Source: Linepithema humile
Taxonomy: Eukaryota; Arthropoda; Insecta; Hymenoptera; Formicidae
Reading direction: 5' to 3'
DNA: 64,000 nt
NCBI RefSeq assembly: GCF_040581485.1
Contig: NC_090133.1
Span: 8,308,001 to 8,372,000, forward strand
Positions 13,501 through 27,199 of the stretch are shown here, in pieces. A program made the translations under genes and the position numbers. The stretch's first letter is position 1; every line of letters begins with the position of its first letter. The notes below the pieces were generated by a model. The model ran no database searches, was not told where the DNA came from, and saw only the letters and a list, made by a program, of their open reading frames with translations.

Positions 13501-15792
13501 CGAGATTTGCGGCAGGATAACGCGCAAGGATAAGACGCTACCTCGGCTTAACTCTTAGATGGGAAAAGTCACTTGGCTTCTCTTCTCGCTACTTTCTCAG
13601 AACTTTCTTTAAATAGTTTTTTTTTAACGTAATATTGGTCGTCCTTATCGTTTACTCGAGGCATTTAGGAACGTGAGAAATGAATTTTAAATAATGGCCG
13701 CGTGGAATATAATATATTTAACTAATAATTCATTTCGCGTGTAAACAAGAACTAGAAAACAAAGTTCATACTAAAACCTGAGAGACTTTACATAACTTTA
13801 TGAGTTAACTAACTGCTAATTGATAGTTCTTCTTCGGAATTCTAAAGTTTCTAGTATGCTTCAAAAATAGATAACGATGTGAGAGAGAAAAATATAAAAA
13901 AAATAGATTATTAACGTTTTTGTTACACGAAAATTGCTAACAGTTTTTCCATATCAGTCTAATTTAAGCCATAATACACTTCATTGGTTGTATCAAAATT
14001 CTAAAAACAAAATGTTTAACTTCGAAAGTGTTTAAATATTAATTGCCTGATTACTCTCTCTAAAGCACTGTACGTTAAACAGACTGCATCTATTATCTAG
14101 TACATTAGTTATACATATATGCAACACAATAAATAAATTTATTTGATACTTAATGGATATTTGAACAATCTCTAATATCTCGTGCTCGTATGTTCAGCGT
14201 TTAAACGAAGCGTTCGAAAAAAATCGCAGTATCGGGTGTTGGTGGAAATCGCGTATCGATACGAGTTCGAAGGTGGCGATTTTAAAAAGCGGCTTCCTGA
14301 AATAAGGGGGGGGGGGAGGGCAAATGGAGTTGGCGGAAAGTATTAATGCGAGGTATGGAAGTAAGATAAGTGAGCTGTAACGGCCGTTACGCGCCGCGTT
14401 CCCCCGCGGCCGCCAGGTATCCGAGATCGCGAAACTAATTCCAGCCTCTAATGGTTCTGCCAATAGCAATTTCTGTAAGACTGAATAGTGATTCTCAGAT
14501 ATTAAGAGAGCGAGAAACTTTGCCTCCCGCGCGGGAGGACGTAAGGACCTCTGTTCCCCCGTGCAATTTCCGTCCGCTCCCTTTCCCTGTGTCCTGTTCC
14601 TATTCCGTTCTTCCAGCCATCCCTACACATTCTCGACAGAGGCATTAAACACCTAATGGGCTTTTTTTCGATACGTCGATAACGAAAAGAACCGCAATGA
14701 TTGATTTTCGTCTAACTAACGGTGAAACTTTTTATCTCGAACGCCACGAAGAACAATTCAATCTAAGCCAAATGGAGGCCACTACACCATTTATAAAAGT
14801 TTATCCTTAGCGATTACCATAAATACTCTTTACACTATTTAATTATTGTTAAAAGCCGCAAGATTGGAGACTGTTTAAACATTGTTCGATAATGTAAAAT
14901 TCAAGGCAGATTATTTGATTTGTGTTCTAAGAATTGGACTAGTTTATAATTGATAAATATACGTTCGCATCAGTCTTCCTTGCTTGTGTATTGTTCGCAC
15001 GTTGAATAATTTAATCACCATTTACACTGCGATGTAAATAAACTCGCTATTCCTTCTATCTCATCGCCAATCGAATCTCGTTTAACATTTATTTCACGTC
15101 TATGCTTTTAAGTTCTGGCACGTTACTACATTTAAGCGTATTTTTTTCCTACGAGTCGATTTCCGGCACGCGATACGCGTACACATTGACCGGACGATTC
15201 ATCAAAGCTGCGGCAGGGTACAAGAAGATATTTCGCTATCGCGAAATCGAACATGTCGAGATACGAAATGCGCGATTTTATGAATTAGCTTAGAGCGACA
15301 CACACGGCCGCGTATCTTGATCGCCGCCGTTCTCTTTTTCACCCCGACGTCGCTCGCATCCGCGCAAAAATTTATTACTTCCTCATTCAAAGTGCAAAAC
15401 GACGTGCGGCGATTGAGTGCGGCCTGTCGACGAATCGATACAGCACGGACTACTTCCGGCGAATCTCGGCGATACAGCATCGCGTAAACGTGCATCAGCG
15501 TCGTGAGCAATTCCGACGGCGGCGGTTTGCCCAAAAATTCGTTCGCTCATGCATCTTGAAAGGTTTATCCCCTTCGACTTCCTGCTGTTCGCGCGGCATG
15601 CGACTTTCAATTTCCTCCTTCGCGTCGATTCCCGTCGAGAAAGACCCCGCTAGATTCGATAGAGATTTTCGGGCGATCTCTCATAGTGCCGAATTATCTT
15701 TGCCGAAGACGCGTACGGATTTACGGGCGACGATATACCGCTCTCTCGCGCGGAACGAAGCGGAAGCGCCGATTCTTTGCCTCTCGCTCGCC
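9786..15792. other. intergenic, no gene recognised
   Basis: Mixed-composition sequence with an (AC)n tract, G-rich runs near 11166-11188 and 14306-14317, and many short shadow frames on both strands. No frame showed a recognisable domain or a chain of compatible splice sites. The 3' flank of the sugar transporter gene occupies the right end. Confidence 0.45.
10511..10544. repeat. (AC)n microsatellite
   Basis: Seventeen uninterrupted AC units, followed by gcacct. A plain dinucleotide microsatellite that is likely to be length-polymorphic. Confidence 0.97.
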
Positions 15793-17566
15793 TCAATCGC
15801 TCAGCTCCTTTTGTATCTGCACAAAGGTCTTGCCTTTTGTCTCCGGCAAGAGACGAAGGATCGCGAGGGTGGATACCGCCACGAACACGCAGAATGCCAG
15901 ATAAAGCAGCGAGTGGCCGTAGCCCCAGGTTACGGCAATCAGAATGTAAAGCTTCACCGACACCACAGCGATGCATCCGCTGCTGGTGGTCAAAAGGCAA
16001 ATGGCGAGGGCCTTGATCTCCGTACCGAAGATCTCGGACATGAGGATCAGCTGCAGAGGCATCAGGCCGCAGTTGAAGCCGAACACCAGCAGCACCGTCG
16101 CGATCAGCATCGCCGTCGAATACGCGGACACGTCCATGTTGAGGTACTCCTTCGCGTAGAAGAAGACGCCGATCACGAGGTTCGACGCCGTCACGACGAC
16201 GCCGGAGAAGAGCAGCAACGGTCTGCGGCCCAGTTTGTCGACGAGAAAGGTGATGCCGATCACGGAGGTCACCTGCATCACGCCGATCACAACGCTGGCC
16301 GTGTGATCGGAGATCATCTGGAGGTCGGCCGACTTGAAGATCAGCTGGCCGTACGATATGATCATGTGATAGCCGCCGAAGTGGTGGGTGAACGAAACGA
16401 GATTGATGATGATGAAGGCGCGACGATTGGCGCGCACGGTTAACAGTTCGCGTAGACCGCCGGTTCTCCCTCGCTTCTCGTCACTGTTGGACACCGACTC
16501 GACGATCACCTGCAGATCTTCGGAAACGTCCGTCCTGCCGCGCAGCTTCTCCAGCGCCGCCTCCGCGTCGTCCATTCTGTCCTTCATAGCTAAGTAATAC
16601 GGCGACTCCGGCATGAACCAGAAAGCGATCGTACAGCCGACGGACATGATCAGCCAGAACGCCGCCATCGTCGGTATCGACAGATACGGCGCGACAATGA
16701 ACATGCCGAGGATGCCGAAGTTGAACATTATTGTATTCGCGGCTGTAGCGGCGCCTCGCGTGTCCGGCGACGCGATCTCGCCGATGTACATCGCGAATGC
16801 GGGCGCGAACTGGCCCAAATACAGGCCGCCCATAAACCTCGTCACGTAAAGAATCTACAACAAAGGCAAATTTGTGACACGGCTGCTGTACATTTATTAT
16901 CTACTATCTACTTCTAGAAAATTCTATAAATCAACATCGTGACGTTAAAAAGATTTATACGTTAAAATATATATACATATATAGTAGAAACGAGAAAATT
17001 TCTCAACGAGATCCAGAAAAATATTACAACTTCTCGAAAGGTTTCTTAAGCACAGCTTTAAATTTATGATCAACCGAAAGATACATCGTCGATTTCTTAT
17101 AAGACGTTCTGTGCACGACACTTCGCAAAGATATTGATCTCACCCAGATATTCGTAGCGACTATAGTCAGGCCCCAACATATTATCGCCGACAGTCCGCT
17201 GAGTAGAATGGCGGTTTTCCTGCCTTTCCTGTCGACTACGAGCTGACTGAGAGGCGGTCCTAATATGTGACCGACGGCGATCATCGCCACGAGGGTGGAA
17301 ATGTTGGAGGCAGTGACCGGAATCGGCGAGTCCGGCGCCATCAGCTTTACGATACTCGGCGAGCTCCATCCTATGATCGCTCCGATGCCCATACACATGA
17401 TCGAACCTGGATTTCACGGAATTACATCTTGATAATTAGGCCGATCGAACGCGCGTAAATCGCGCGTCGTCGAAAGATGCGTCTTACAGATGAAGGTGGT
17501 CAGATATTCCCAGGTTTTCGAGCCCCCCGGCGTCGTATATTTTCCCTTTTCCGCCTCGGTACTCAT
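15793..17566 (-). CDS. facilitated trehalose transporter Tret1-like, MFS sugar transporter
   Basis: Predicted plasma-membrane facilitative sugar carrier of the MFS sugar-porter family (insect Tret1-like group, often trehalose or glucose). Three exons on the minus strand: 17566-17488, 17406-17144 and 16854-15793, phases consistent, encoding 467 residues, a normal length for the family. Introns use GTAAGA and GTGAGA donors. Visible signatures: DRKGRK in the loop after TM2, PESPYYL before the central loop, GRRPLL in the second half, EIFGTEIKA near TM10 and PETKGKT at residues 451-457. The start is the ATG at 17566, giving a short cytosolic N-terminus of about 25 residues before TM1. The substrate cannot be fixed from sequence; Tret1-like paralogs are numerous in ants. 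Codons are GC-rich, which creates a 317-codon antisense shadow frame. Confidence 0.88.
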
Positions 17567-19250
17567 CGTGAATTACACGTCAGAATACTATCGAGCGCCT
17601 TGTACGATCTTGCGTTCCTGCGACCGAACTAAAATCCATAAGAATCGCATAAGGTCATATATATGTAACACGTAATTTTTTTAACACATGACTCTTGTAA
17701 AACATCGAGATAACATAGGAACGAAAATCAGAATATAAAAGCGTGATTTACTGTGTGATTTATAGTGACTTATTATTTTTGATATCGTATCTACGTACTT
17801 AAATATTGTGCCACAATCTTGACTTGCAAAACATTATGCAATATTTATTCACGCTCGTGACAAAATTTTCAGATTCTTCAACATCTTATCGTCAACATTT
17901 AAACGCCACGGTGAAACAATTAAAATTCAGTTAAATTACAAGAGTTGCGAAACGTTGTTATATTAAACAAAATCAACAGACAATATTTGCAGTTCACGAA
18001 ATCGAAATGGAAAAAAATAGAATCGTACACGAATAGCATCGAGAAATTGATAGAAACTATGTAAGATACAACAAAATTAATTATGCGTTTTCTGTTATTT
18101 TAGTATTTTATGAAATTTTTAAAAAGGTATTTATAAAATGTGACTTGCAAGAAATAAAATGTTGACACGATAATATAGTATCAGATATGTTGCATCTCAA
18201 TATGTTATTATTATATTTACATGAATGAAGGATAAAAATATCTGCAGAATTAAACTTGTGGCGATGTAATTTTAACTGCATAAATATTTTAATGTTCTTT
18301 CTCATTCTTAGAGACACATCAATTTCTTTAACGGTCATTTAATAATTGACATTAATTAATTTTATTCTATCAATTTAATTCAGAAATATTTACTGACACA
18401 ATATTAATTAACACAATCAAATATTAGCTGTATTTCAGACATCATTAATTTTCTTTGCGAGAAACGTTTTTTTTTTTCTAGAACTAGAAATAGAAGTTTA
18501 AAACTAGATACATACGAACGTCATTCGAATACCGGAAATGTAGAATACGTTGTTAAGCACCGGAACACCCGAACACCGAAAACGACGAAGCATACGAGAA
18601 TCGTAATTTCCTTCGCAGTTTTTTTTTCGCAGTATATATACTCGCTACCTTTAATGGCGAGCGATTACTCCCGCCAAGCAATTCTACATACTTTTCTGCA
18701 AATGCTCTTGCTTGCACTGATTCAACGTTTTTGTTAGAGAAAAATACCGATGTAGTACCGCACTGCCATTGTTTGCACGGAGCGGCTCCTGTTTTTAACG
18801 CAGTCGCGCTGTTAGTAGAGCAAATATTTTCGCGCAAAGTTGTACATCAAATCGAATGCATGTGCGCTATTTGCGAAAATGTGTCAACTAAGAATCTTCT
18901 TTCTTCTTCAATGACGCACTTTTCCCTTTTTTTTTTTTTTAATATGGAATTTTTTTTAAGCATGGAATATTAACATTTTCCGGCATTTTCTACGCGCAAT
19001 TGCGTAAATACTGATTTAATGCATCACTCGTGTTGAGTAAACGACCACACTTGTAACGGTTAGTGTTTAGATAATTGAACACAAATTCCACGTAATTATT
19101 GAGATATTAATATTTTCTCTCTTTAGAACTCTAAAACGAGCAAGATACATCTGAATACATAAAAAATTAATTTTAGCTTCGCTCTTTATCTTACTCTCTA
19201 ATCTCTCTTTTACGTAATATTATGCAGGCAGTTTTCTCTCTCTTTCTTTT
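17567..19250. other. intergenic, no gene recognised
   Basis: The 5' flank of the sugar transporter followed by AT-rich sequence. Only short open frames. A poly-T run near 18930 and no clear repeat or RNA gene. Confidence 0.5.
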
Positions 19251-19258
19251 ATTATGTA

Positions 19259-20131
19259 CAGTTGGCGCACTCATGGGGGGTAAAGGTTTAACCCCCCCCC
19301 CCCCCCCCAATTTAATTAATATACCTTATTTTTTTATTAACTTAACAGCAAAAAATAAAAAATCTGTAGTTAAATAAAATGCGTTCAAACATTTGTATTT
19401 TTCGCCTGTTATTAAGTATAGTCACAATTTTAATAATTCAAAATTTACGCCAATATCCTTGCATACAAATAATTATGATAGCTTCTCCAGCTGTACTGCT
19501 GTTCGAACGTATATAATATCTACTTTAAGATATTCATATTGTGAAAGGATTTAAATAAGTTACTTAAGAAACATCTAGCAGTCATATATATATATATGTG
19601 GGAATTGTTTTTGGTTATTGACTAATTTATGTTATTTAAAACAAGTAGATTTATTCAAGTAAGTTGAGTTAAAAGATGATTACAGCTGTTCTCTCGTCAA
19701 CGATCGTTCTTCCTCAAAAACGAGATCGTCATCGCTCCTCGAAAACATCGCTGACCTCGTTAATAATATACACAAATACTATACACATAATCAGACTGAC
19801 ATCAACCGTCGACTCGCCTCTAATACGACTCGGATCGACGTACGTCGATGTGCGAAATATTATTCTCCCAAATATATAGACAAATTTTCTGATTATTTAA
19901 GCAATCCAGTTAATCTGATTATTTAAGAAAGACCAAGAAAACTCGATATCAATTTATAATTATGCTACTATAAAAATAAATTGTATTTTTTATTAAACGA
20001 TGTAACATTTTTATATTTTTTAGTGTGCAATATAAAATTATCCTGACTTCCGGTCATACTGTTTCATTTCGTATGTGTGAATTTTAACCCCCCCCCCCCC
20101 CCCCCGAAAGAATATGCTGAGTGCGCCACTG
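19259..20131. mobile_element. non-autonomous hAT-type element (873 bp) with 8-bp target duplication
   Basis: The left end CAGTTGGCGCACTCA and right end TGAGTGCGCCACTG are terminal inverted repeats that differ by one inserted base. The exact 8-bp direct repeat ATTATGTA flanks both ends (19251-19258 and 20132-20139). An 8-bp duplication and a CAG-type terminus are typical of the hAT superfamily. The interior has no transposase frame, so it is non-autonomous. Just inside the left end is a G run followed by a long C run (about 19292-19308), and a second C run lies at about 20087-20105 near the right end. Confidence 0.88.
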
Positions 20132-20139
20132 ATTATGTA

Positions 20140-21372
20140 AATTTATTTTCGTTGCATTTTTGTTGTAGTTATCATCTAATCTAATTTAATGTATATTTTT
20201 CATTAATATTTTTTCAAGCTTTGTTGACAATTCATATTATTTTAATCATGTTTATATATATTTAAATTGAAAGAATAAATTAGAGATCGAAACGTTGCTG
20301 TATAAAAATAGTAGGCTTGTTTAATATTTTTATAAACTTTTTTTATTGTATTGTCAGTTGCACTTGATTTGCTTGATTTTCATTTTTTTTCTGTTTTTCA
20401 GCTTTTAATCAACAAACCTTTTTCAATGTCTTTAATCCTTTCGATGCGATAGGATGAAAGTTTGAACAGTTGCTATTAACTGTCGTTATATAAATATACA
20501 AGTATGCACGTATGTATATATCGCGATAAAGCATTAGTCATCTGCTTTCGCAACGCGAAATATATAAAATCCGTTTCTGTCACATGTTGGTATTTTGTTC
20601 TCTTTTCAATTTTTTGCCGAGTTACAGCGTTTTAAAAATTCGACGCGCGTAGACTATTTGTGAATGAACGCGGCGTATGTAACTATTACGCAATTGTTTA
20701 CATTGTTACGATCAGTTGCTCATCTAATCAGCAGCAATAAACTAAGCGAGCATCGGTTCACTGAAGTTCGTCAACTGGTTTTATCTAGATTGGAATCACT
20801 CGGAATATAATCATCACAGGTTGATATAATTGTTAATTATTGCAAGAAAAAGTCCCAGCATATTGAAACAAGTTTTTTTCTTCAAACTAAAACTGTGATA
20901 CTTCTTACATGTGCTCTTCAAAATGGCTTGTCACAGACAATTAAATATCATCGACTAATCGCAAAAATAAAATTAACTCTCCAAATGTGACAGTATAAGA
21001 ACACAAAGTGGACATTAAACTTACACATATGCGTTTTAACAGATTCGAACATACACACGCGCCTTTTTTCTGTTCTTTTGTATTCGTTTAATTGTGTCTA
21101 TTTAAACACTTTAAGCTTGTCGAACAGAAATGTTGAAATAAAGCTGTCAAAATACAAAATGTCGAACGCAATAATCTCTGCAACAATGATTGATAATAAA
21201 CAAAATCATCAATGCGAACTTTGCGATAGACAAACCGATCGATAACGCGATGACATCGAAAAGAGGCTCCAAAAGTCAATAATCTTTTTTAAAGTGGGAT
21301 TAACACAGCTTGTACACAATTGCGCAACTACATATAACAAACTTCTTTTCACACAGCACTTATATAGAACCT
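20140..21372. other. intergenic, no gene recognised
   Basis: AT-rich sequence with short open frames only. No recognised gene, RNA or repeat. Confidence 0.5.
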
Positions 21373-21530
21373 CTGTGAAGTTGGTCTCCCATTTTTGAAA
21401 CTTGAAAGAAATAGTTAGAATTTTGGATGCCCCCCGAATAGTTCTAGAGTTCCCAGTTCATTTTAGAAAGAATTCTGCCATTTAAAGTAACGAAAACACT
21501 CTTTGGAAAGTCAAAGGGCCAACTTCACAG
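21373..21530. mobile_element. short inverted-repeat element (158 bp)
   Basis: Starts CTGTGAAGTTGGTC and ends GGCCAACTTCACAG, a 14-bp terminal inverted repeat with one mismatch. The interior has no coding capacity. No target duplication is evident, so the superfamily is unknown. Confidence 0.6.
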
Positions 21531-22026
21531 ACGCTACTCCACCGAAAGAACGAAAAGATTAAAATTTCTACTTCATACGTGATTTAAACGCGAAACAAAC
21601 GAATTGCAGCATGACATGAATATGTAGAAAATTAAACAAGTATTACAACATTGCATAATTATATAAAAATGTTAACTTCTATCCACTTTCGCGAGACTAG
21701 ATCAGCTCGTGCGCAGGAAATTCACCGCTCTGATTGTTTTTGCGCTTGCATAATCTTGCGCAAAGCGTCCATCGTGAATTGCGTTTTGAAAACCCGAGGG
21801 GGATAAACGTCGCGGAGGGTGGAACGCCCGGATCCCATCACTTTAGCGAGGATACCATGTCGTCCTCGAAACAACCTGCTCGGCAATCGATTGGTCCGCT
21901 TTCCCGGACAGCGACCGGTGCGACAGGCTTCTCCGCATTGATATTCAGTAGCGGCCCTCGTCTCTTCGAACCGTCAAGAAATTTTACCCCAGGCAATGCA
22001 CAACACGCGCACTCCCCGTGGAATCG

Positions 22027-22298
22027 CTAAGTTCTCGTCGCCGACAACGGCGGTTCGAGTATCGAATAATTATACAAGTCGAGTAAGTAGCTCGATGTCG
22101 TGACAAGCGTGACGAGCGGAATTCGCTGTCCGCGTAGTGTTGCGTCGTCGCAATAGAATCCTTCTTCTTCCGCCGTGAATAAGTATATCGACTCGTCTTT
22201 ACCGTTAATTACACTCGTCGCAAAATGGCCAATTGAAGGAATCGAAACGCGGCACAGATACGCTTGTGGGGGGTGAAAGGGATTATTTTTCAACATAT
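22027..22298 (-). other. exon-like open frame, unrecognised
   Basis: On the minus strand a pyrimidine-rich stretch ending in a cccccacaag acceptor-like site at 22299 opens into a 90-codon frame ending in a stop at 22027. Further minus-strand stretches with splice-like edges lie at 22815-22588 and 25985-25808 (the latter ending in a CCC|GTGAGA donor-like site), but their frames do not chain into a protein I recognise. This may be a poorly conserved gene, a relic or chance. Confidence 0.2.
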
Positions 22299-22329
22299 AA
22301 ATTACCGCGTAGGAGGCATTATCTTGCAA

Positions 22330-25300
22330 TATCGTGTTACTTTAAACATTACATTCTGTTTTAAAATTATTATTTAAAATTTACGTTTCAGCTATTATTC
22401 CGGTTGTTATTTTAAACTTCTATATGACATGTGTATTTTGAACGCCCATTTTCTGCCCGATAGTTAGCAAATCTATAGTTGATTATTTTCGAAAAATTAC
22501 ACATGCAATTTCACTGACAGCAACATAAGGTAATAGTAACTCTCGATTGAACGCGTTCGGTTTTTCTATTTTACGCGATGAAATTCATATCTATATCGAT
22601 ACGTTCCAGAGCAACAATCAAAGAGCATGACCAGCTTTGCAGCGGAATGGCTTTGATCGTTCTATTAAATATCCCTTGTCTATTGAATAAATCTATACCG
22701 TTATATGTGAGTATGGTAGATATTTCCATTCGCCGATGAAAACGATTGTTGATATTCCACTTGTGATGTGCCCCGCCGATTTGACGAAACCGATGCATTC
22801 AGGTATTAAACTGAAATATCAAATCAACAGCAGAGTAACCGTGTATCCCTACGCAATTTTATAAATCCAGCTCAACTTGCAGATATATCGCTGCACAAAA
22901 CAGGAAACAATTATACAACAAACCCCAAACGGCAAGAAAAATCTGCTTCATAATACAAATATTTATTGATTTTCAAATATACAGCTTCCGCGCGATTAAC
23001 ATCAATGTAACAAATGAATAATAATCCTTATATTAGCAAGAATATAGTTTTTTTTTTATTATATAAAAGATGTTCCCTCTTTTGGAGAAATTGTATTTTT
23101 GCGTCGAATTAACGGAGCTTTCGACTGTTCCATATAAAAATAAAAACTTACTAAACATCCTCATTTTATTCGCGCACATGTATTTATTATATTTTATGGA
23201 GTTGCGAACTTACATATCAATTACATGGCAATGCGAAAGCAATTACCGATAGAAATCAATCTGTCTGCGGTGCTTCGTCAATTTTCACTAATCCGATTAA
23301 TATATCGGCTTTCTGCCGGGCATTCAACTGGTGTAAATTAAATTATTTATTGAGTATTACACTGCGAATGAGAATTTGAGCATCGTTCTGTCTCGCTTAA
23401 TGAGAAATTGTGTTCGTCAATGCGAACTCTTATGACGAATATCGCGGAACATCAATGACAACGCACAACGCGCTGAATGATATCCACGCGAACGCACGAT
23501 ATTTATCTGTTATAAGATATTAATAAAGGGGAATACATAAAAGGAAAGCAGACGCGCAAAGAGAAAATCGATGAGAAGTTAATAGAATGTGAAATGTTCG
23601 CGAGTCGTAAGGAAATCTCGATTGGCACTTGAAGCTTCGAAAGCGGACAGGTCTTGATATTAAATTAGAATATTCTCAACATATACGACACCGCGTAGGT
23701 ATATCTCGCATAAGACTCCTTCCGTGGAGATGCGAATGCATCCACCCGCCTTGAATATCAATTCCTTTCCCCGCCGTAAGAAGAAAATCTATATATTCAC
23801 ATGCGTCCAACATCGAAAGGTTTCGGTAGCGCGTTGAGTTTTCTCCAATGTATCAGCCGATCGATCGACGGCCCCACTTAAATTAGAATAACTCATTTTC
23901 TTAATAGAGTAAAAAATTATGCTGCTTTTTGTTATATAAATATCAACACATTTAGAAATTACAAGCAATTAAAAATAACACTTCCGAATCTGATTCAAAT
24001 TATGCAAGCAAAATGAGAAATGTCAAGTTTAAATTTATCAAACAGCAAATCGATTGTAATAAAATAAATATTAATAATTAATATCAAACATTAAATACGA
24101 TGAAAATGAATATTTTACTGTCGCAAGTTTTTGCGGAGCAAAATTCGTCCGAGTGATCGAGATAAGAATAAGCGAAAATAGAAGAAATATCCGTCACGAG
24201 TGTGTTTCTTATCGCATACGTTGACGAGAAAGGCACATTAGGAGAATGCATGCACGTTACCCCGGGCGGGTACGAATAATAACGCGCGTGCATCGCCGCC
24301 CCGCATGCGTCGGCTACTACCCCTTTATACGAAATTCCGGCATTAGGAAATGCGGCGCAGGGGCGAAAATCAAGCCTAGACCGGCTGGCTGGCTGACTGG
24401 CTGGCTGGCGTGTCTGGAGACCGTAAGAAATGATAATACAGCCCAGCTGCGTGTGTGGCGCATACATAACGCCTATATGTGCTCTTATATGCGGCCCCCT
24501 GTGCACCACGCGGATGCCTCGCGCGCGGATGTATGGCTCGCCGAAGGGGGATATTTATGTGCGCCATAGCGTGAGCGCAAAGCATACCTCGTCTCGCCGG
24601 GCCCTTCTTTAACCTCCCGCAGGCCTCTGTGCCCGTCGAGCGCACACCCGCACGAATGCTTTCGGTGGACCGTTACTTTCGAGGTGTAATTCGCCAGATT
24701 ACCATCGGATTGAGTAATTTTGCCGTAATCGCATCGTATGGTCGAATCCTTTCCGACACCGCCTCCTCCTTCGACGTATGTTGATATACGGCCGGCGCTT
24801 GTTCACATCGCATGCGACCCCAACGACCCTGATTTCTCGTTTAACGACACGCGTGTCGTTATACGAGGCTGGTTTTCAAGCGGATAGGCTTTTGAGTGTA
24901 CGGTGAAGCGGTGTGTAATTACGAACATGCCGAGATTTGCAAATTGCAAAACAAAATTGTAAAGCACGCTGAGATTCAGATTTAGTAGGCAAGCATTCCA
25001 GCTTCTTGGATTTTCCAAGAATGAAAGGTTGTAATAAACTAAAAAAAAAAAGAGAGATGATTAAAATTCGCAAAAATTATACTGAACAATTTTTTGAGCG
25101 ATTCGACTTGGCCTTCGGTACATGCAATACCCTTTGCTTCATCATTCAGCGAATCGATAAAAAAACGCACTCGAGTTTTTCTGATATCGAATATCTTTCC
25201 GGCTGCTCGCATCAAGGCAGTACTGTTGTAAATATTTTTCTAAAATCGTTTTTCGTCCTTTGCAATAGGATTTTTCTAAACAGCGTCGCGCGTTAAACTC

Positions 25301-26291
25301 GCGAAGCAACTGTTTGCAGGAAGATCTGATCCACGCTATAATTCGTCGTAATCTAAATCGATTACACTTAATAGCCTTCAGACTAGCCGTAATGATAAGG
25401 GCGGTCAATGGTTAGTCCTGATGACGGCCAGATCAGGCCTAGACCGATGAACGAGCCGTCGTCGTGAAATCCGGGATTAATAGCGCGTGAACTAATTCGA
25501 ATGTCTAATAAATCTTGGCAGTTTCTCCGGCCACCCTATCGCGCTTGCACCAGCTGGATTTCTCTACGTACGAAGACGGTCGGTCAAGGGAGCAGTTGAG
25601 ATGAGTTCGACTAATCCGCGAATTTCGTCAACAGCTCGACCAAACGCGGCTACTACTTCTAATTACAATTTGTCGCCGAGAAACCGTGGCGGAAACGGGC
25701 AAAACTTCTATTCCTGCACGGAGAAGAATACGGAATTGAAGCCTGGAACACACAAACTGGGTCACAACCCCCCAGTCAGCCACGCTACGAAGTTTCGAGT
25801 CTCACGGGCCTCCGCTACTATGTAGATATCCGATCCATATTGTTATCAAACTGAATGGCTGACAAATTACGCCGACGAGTCCCCGAGACGCGATATCGAA
25901 CGTCGAATAGATGCACCCGCCTTCCGTATGATACATCGTGTTCGATATTATAATACCGTGAATTCTATTATACGCGAAAACCATATGAATGTCGAAGGAT
26001 GACGATATATTTATTTACATGTTACCGTATTTCACGACGACTCGTCTAGAAAATAAGAGAATTTAGAGGACGAGAGTAATACTTTTATCAGTGTCGTGTT
26101 GAAATCTTCTCAATTCTTAAATTGTTTTTGAAAAATGCTTTAAATACTGTCCCTGGAATCATTTTCAACTCTCCGACATATCGTGATGTTTATATAAAAA
26201 TCATAAATATTTCAATTTGTGGATTAAAATATTTAAAAAATAGATTTTTAATTTCTTTTATTAAGTAATGAATTTAATGAATTATTTGCGG
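22330..26291. other. intergenic, no gene recognised
   Basis: Mixed sequence. A GC-rich patch (about 24250-24800) contains a CTGG-type tandem tract at about 24382-24411. Two exon-like minus-strand stretches are discussed with the 22027-22298 entry. Otherwise only short shadow frames. Confidence 0.4.
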
Positions 26292-26553
26292 TTACACGAT
26301 TCGTGTATAAACAATAAATCACCATGCGACGCTTGTGCAGTAAAATATCAATGTATATTTAATCGGACGCTGTCTATTTCGAAAATTTACATAATGCATA
26401 CTTTTTTTCTAAATAAATGAATAAATTAACAAATTTTACAGTTACACAATTCATGTGTAAAAATAAATAGCCGTGCAATGATTACGCAGTAAAACATCAA
26501 CATGTAATTAATCAAGCGTTTCCTAAATCGCCAAAATCCATACATAATACATA
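26292..26553. repeat. diverged two-copy tandem repeat, period about 150 bp
   Basis: The block starting gttacacgattcgtgtataa at 26292 and running to about 26400 recurs at 26441-26553, starting gttacacaattcatgtgtaa. The order of shared words is kept (gcagtaaaa, then catca or tatca, then ttaatc, then a final cataat). The copies differ by substitutions and small indels. Confidence 0.6.
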
Positions 26554-27199
26554 TGCATACATTATAATATATATCCATACATAATGTTGTTATCGTTTGC
26601 ACCGCCCTTACCAAAGCATTATTCGATAACGTTGTTATCCCGCGTAGGTAAATGCAAAATGTGAAGCTACATCTACGAACGTTCTCACACAGAGAAATAT
26701 TCTAACTGAAAATATAACATCGCATATTGATAAAAATCCTGATGGATAAATTTTTTGTCTGTCAAAAAAACTTGAGAATCAATCGTCGTTAATATAGTTA
26801 TTCGTGGTCAATTCAGAAAATGAAAACAATCATGTCACTGATTCTTCAAAACAGAATTATTCAGCCTGCATCTTTCTTTTGTTACAGATATGCTCGACCA
26901 TGTGCTCGCCACGTGCTCGCTAGTGACATGACAAGTGCAGACATCACAATTTTGACAGCTCCGAGATCAAACAGGACTCTTCCATCCTCGAGATGGCGTT
27001 CGCATCAAACTGAGAACTGCATTCGACTTCCAGTCTCGATTCTCGCCAAATCGATGACGCGACGGAACCGAGATGAGATATCAGGCGTCTGTTTGAGGTT
27101 AGACAAAGAGTGTCAATAATCTTTGTCACATTCGTACGGTTTCTGTCGCGAATAATTAATCGACTGTGCATGTAGTACGACGTTACACCAGCCAGCATC

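Noticed and set aside
15490..16443. 317-codon plus-strand open frame
   Set aside because: It is the antisense shadow of the GC-rich last exon of the sugar transporter; its composition (D/H/R/E-rich) reflects the opposite-strand codons.
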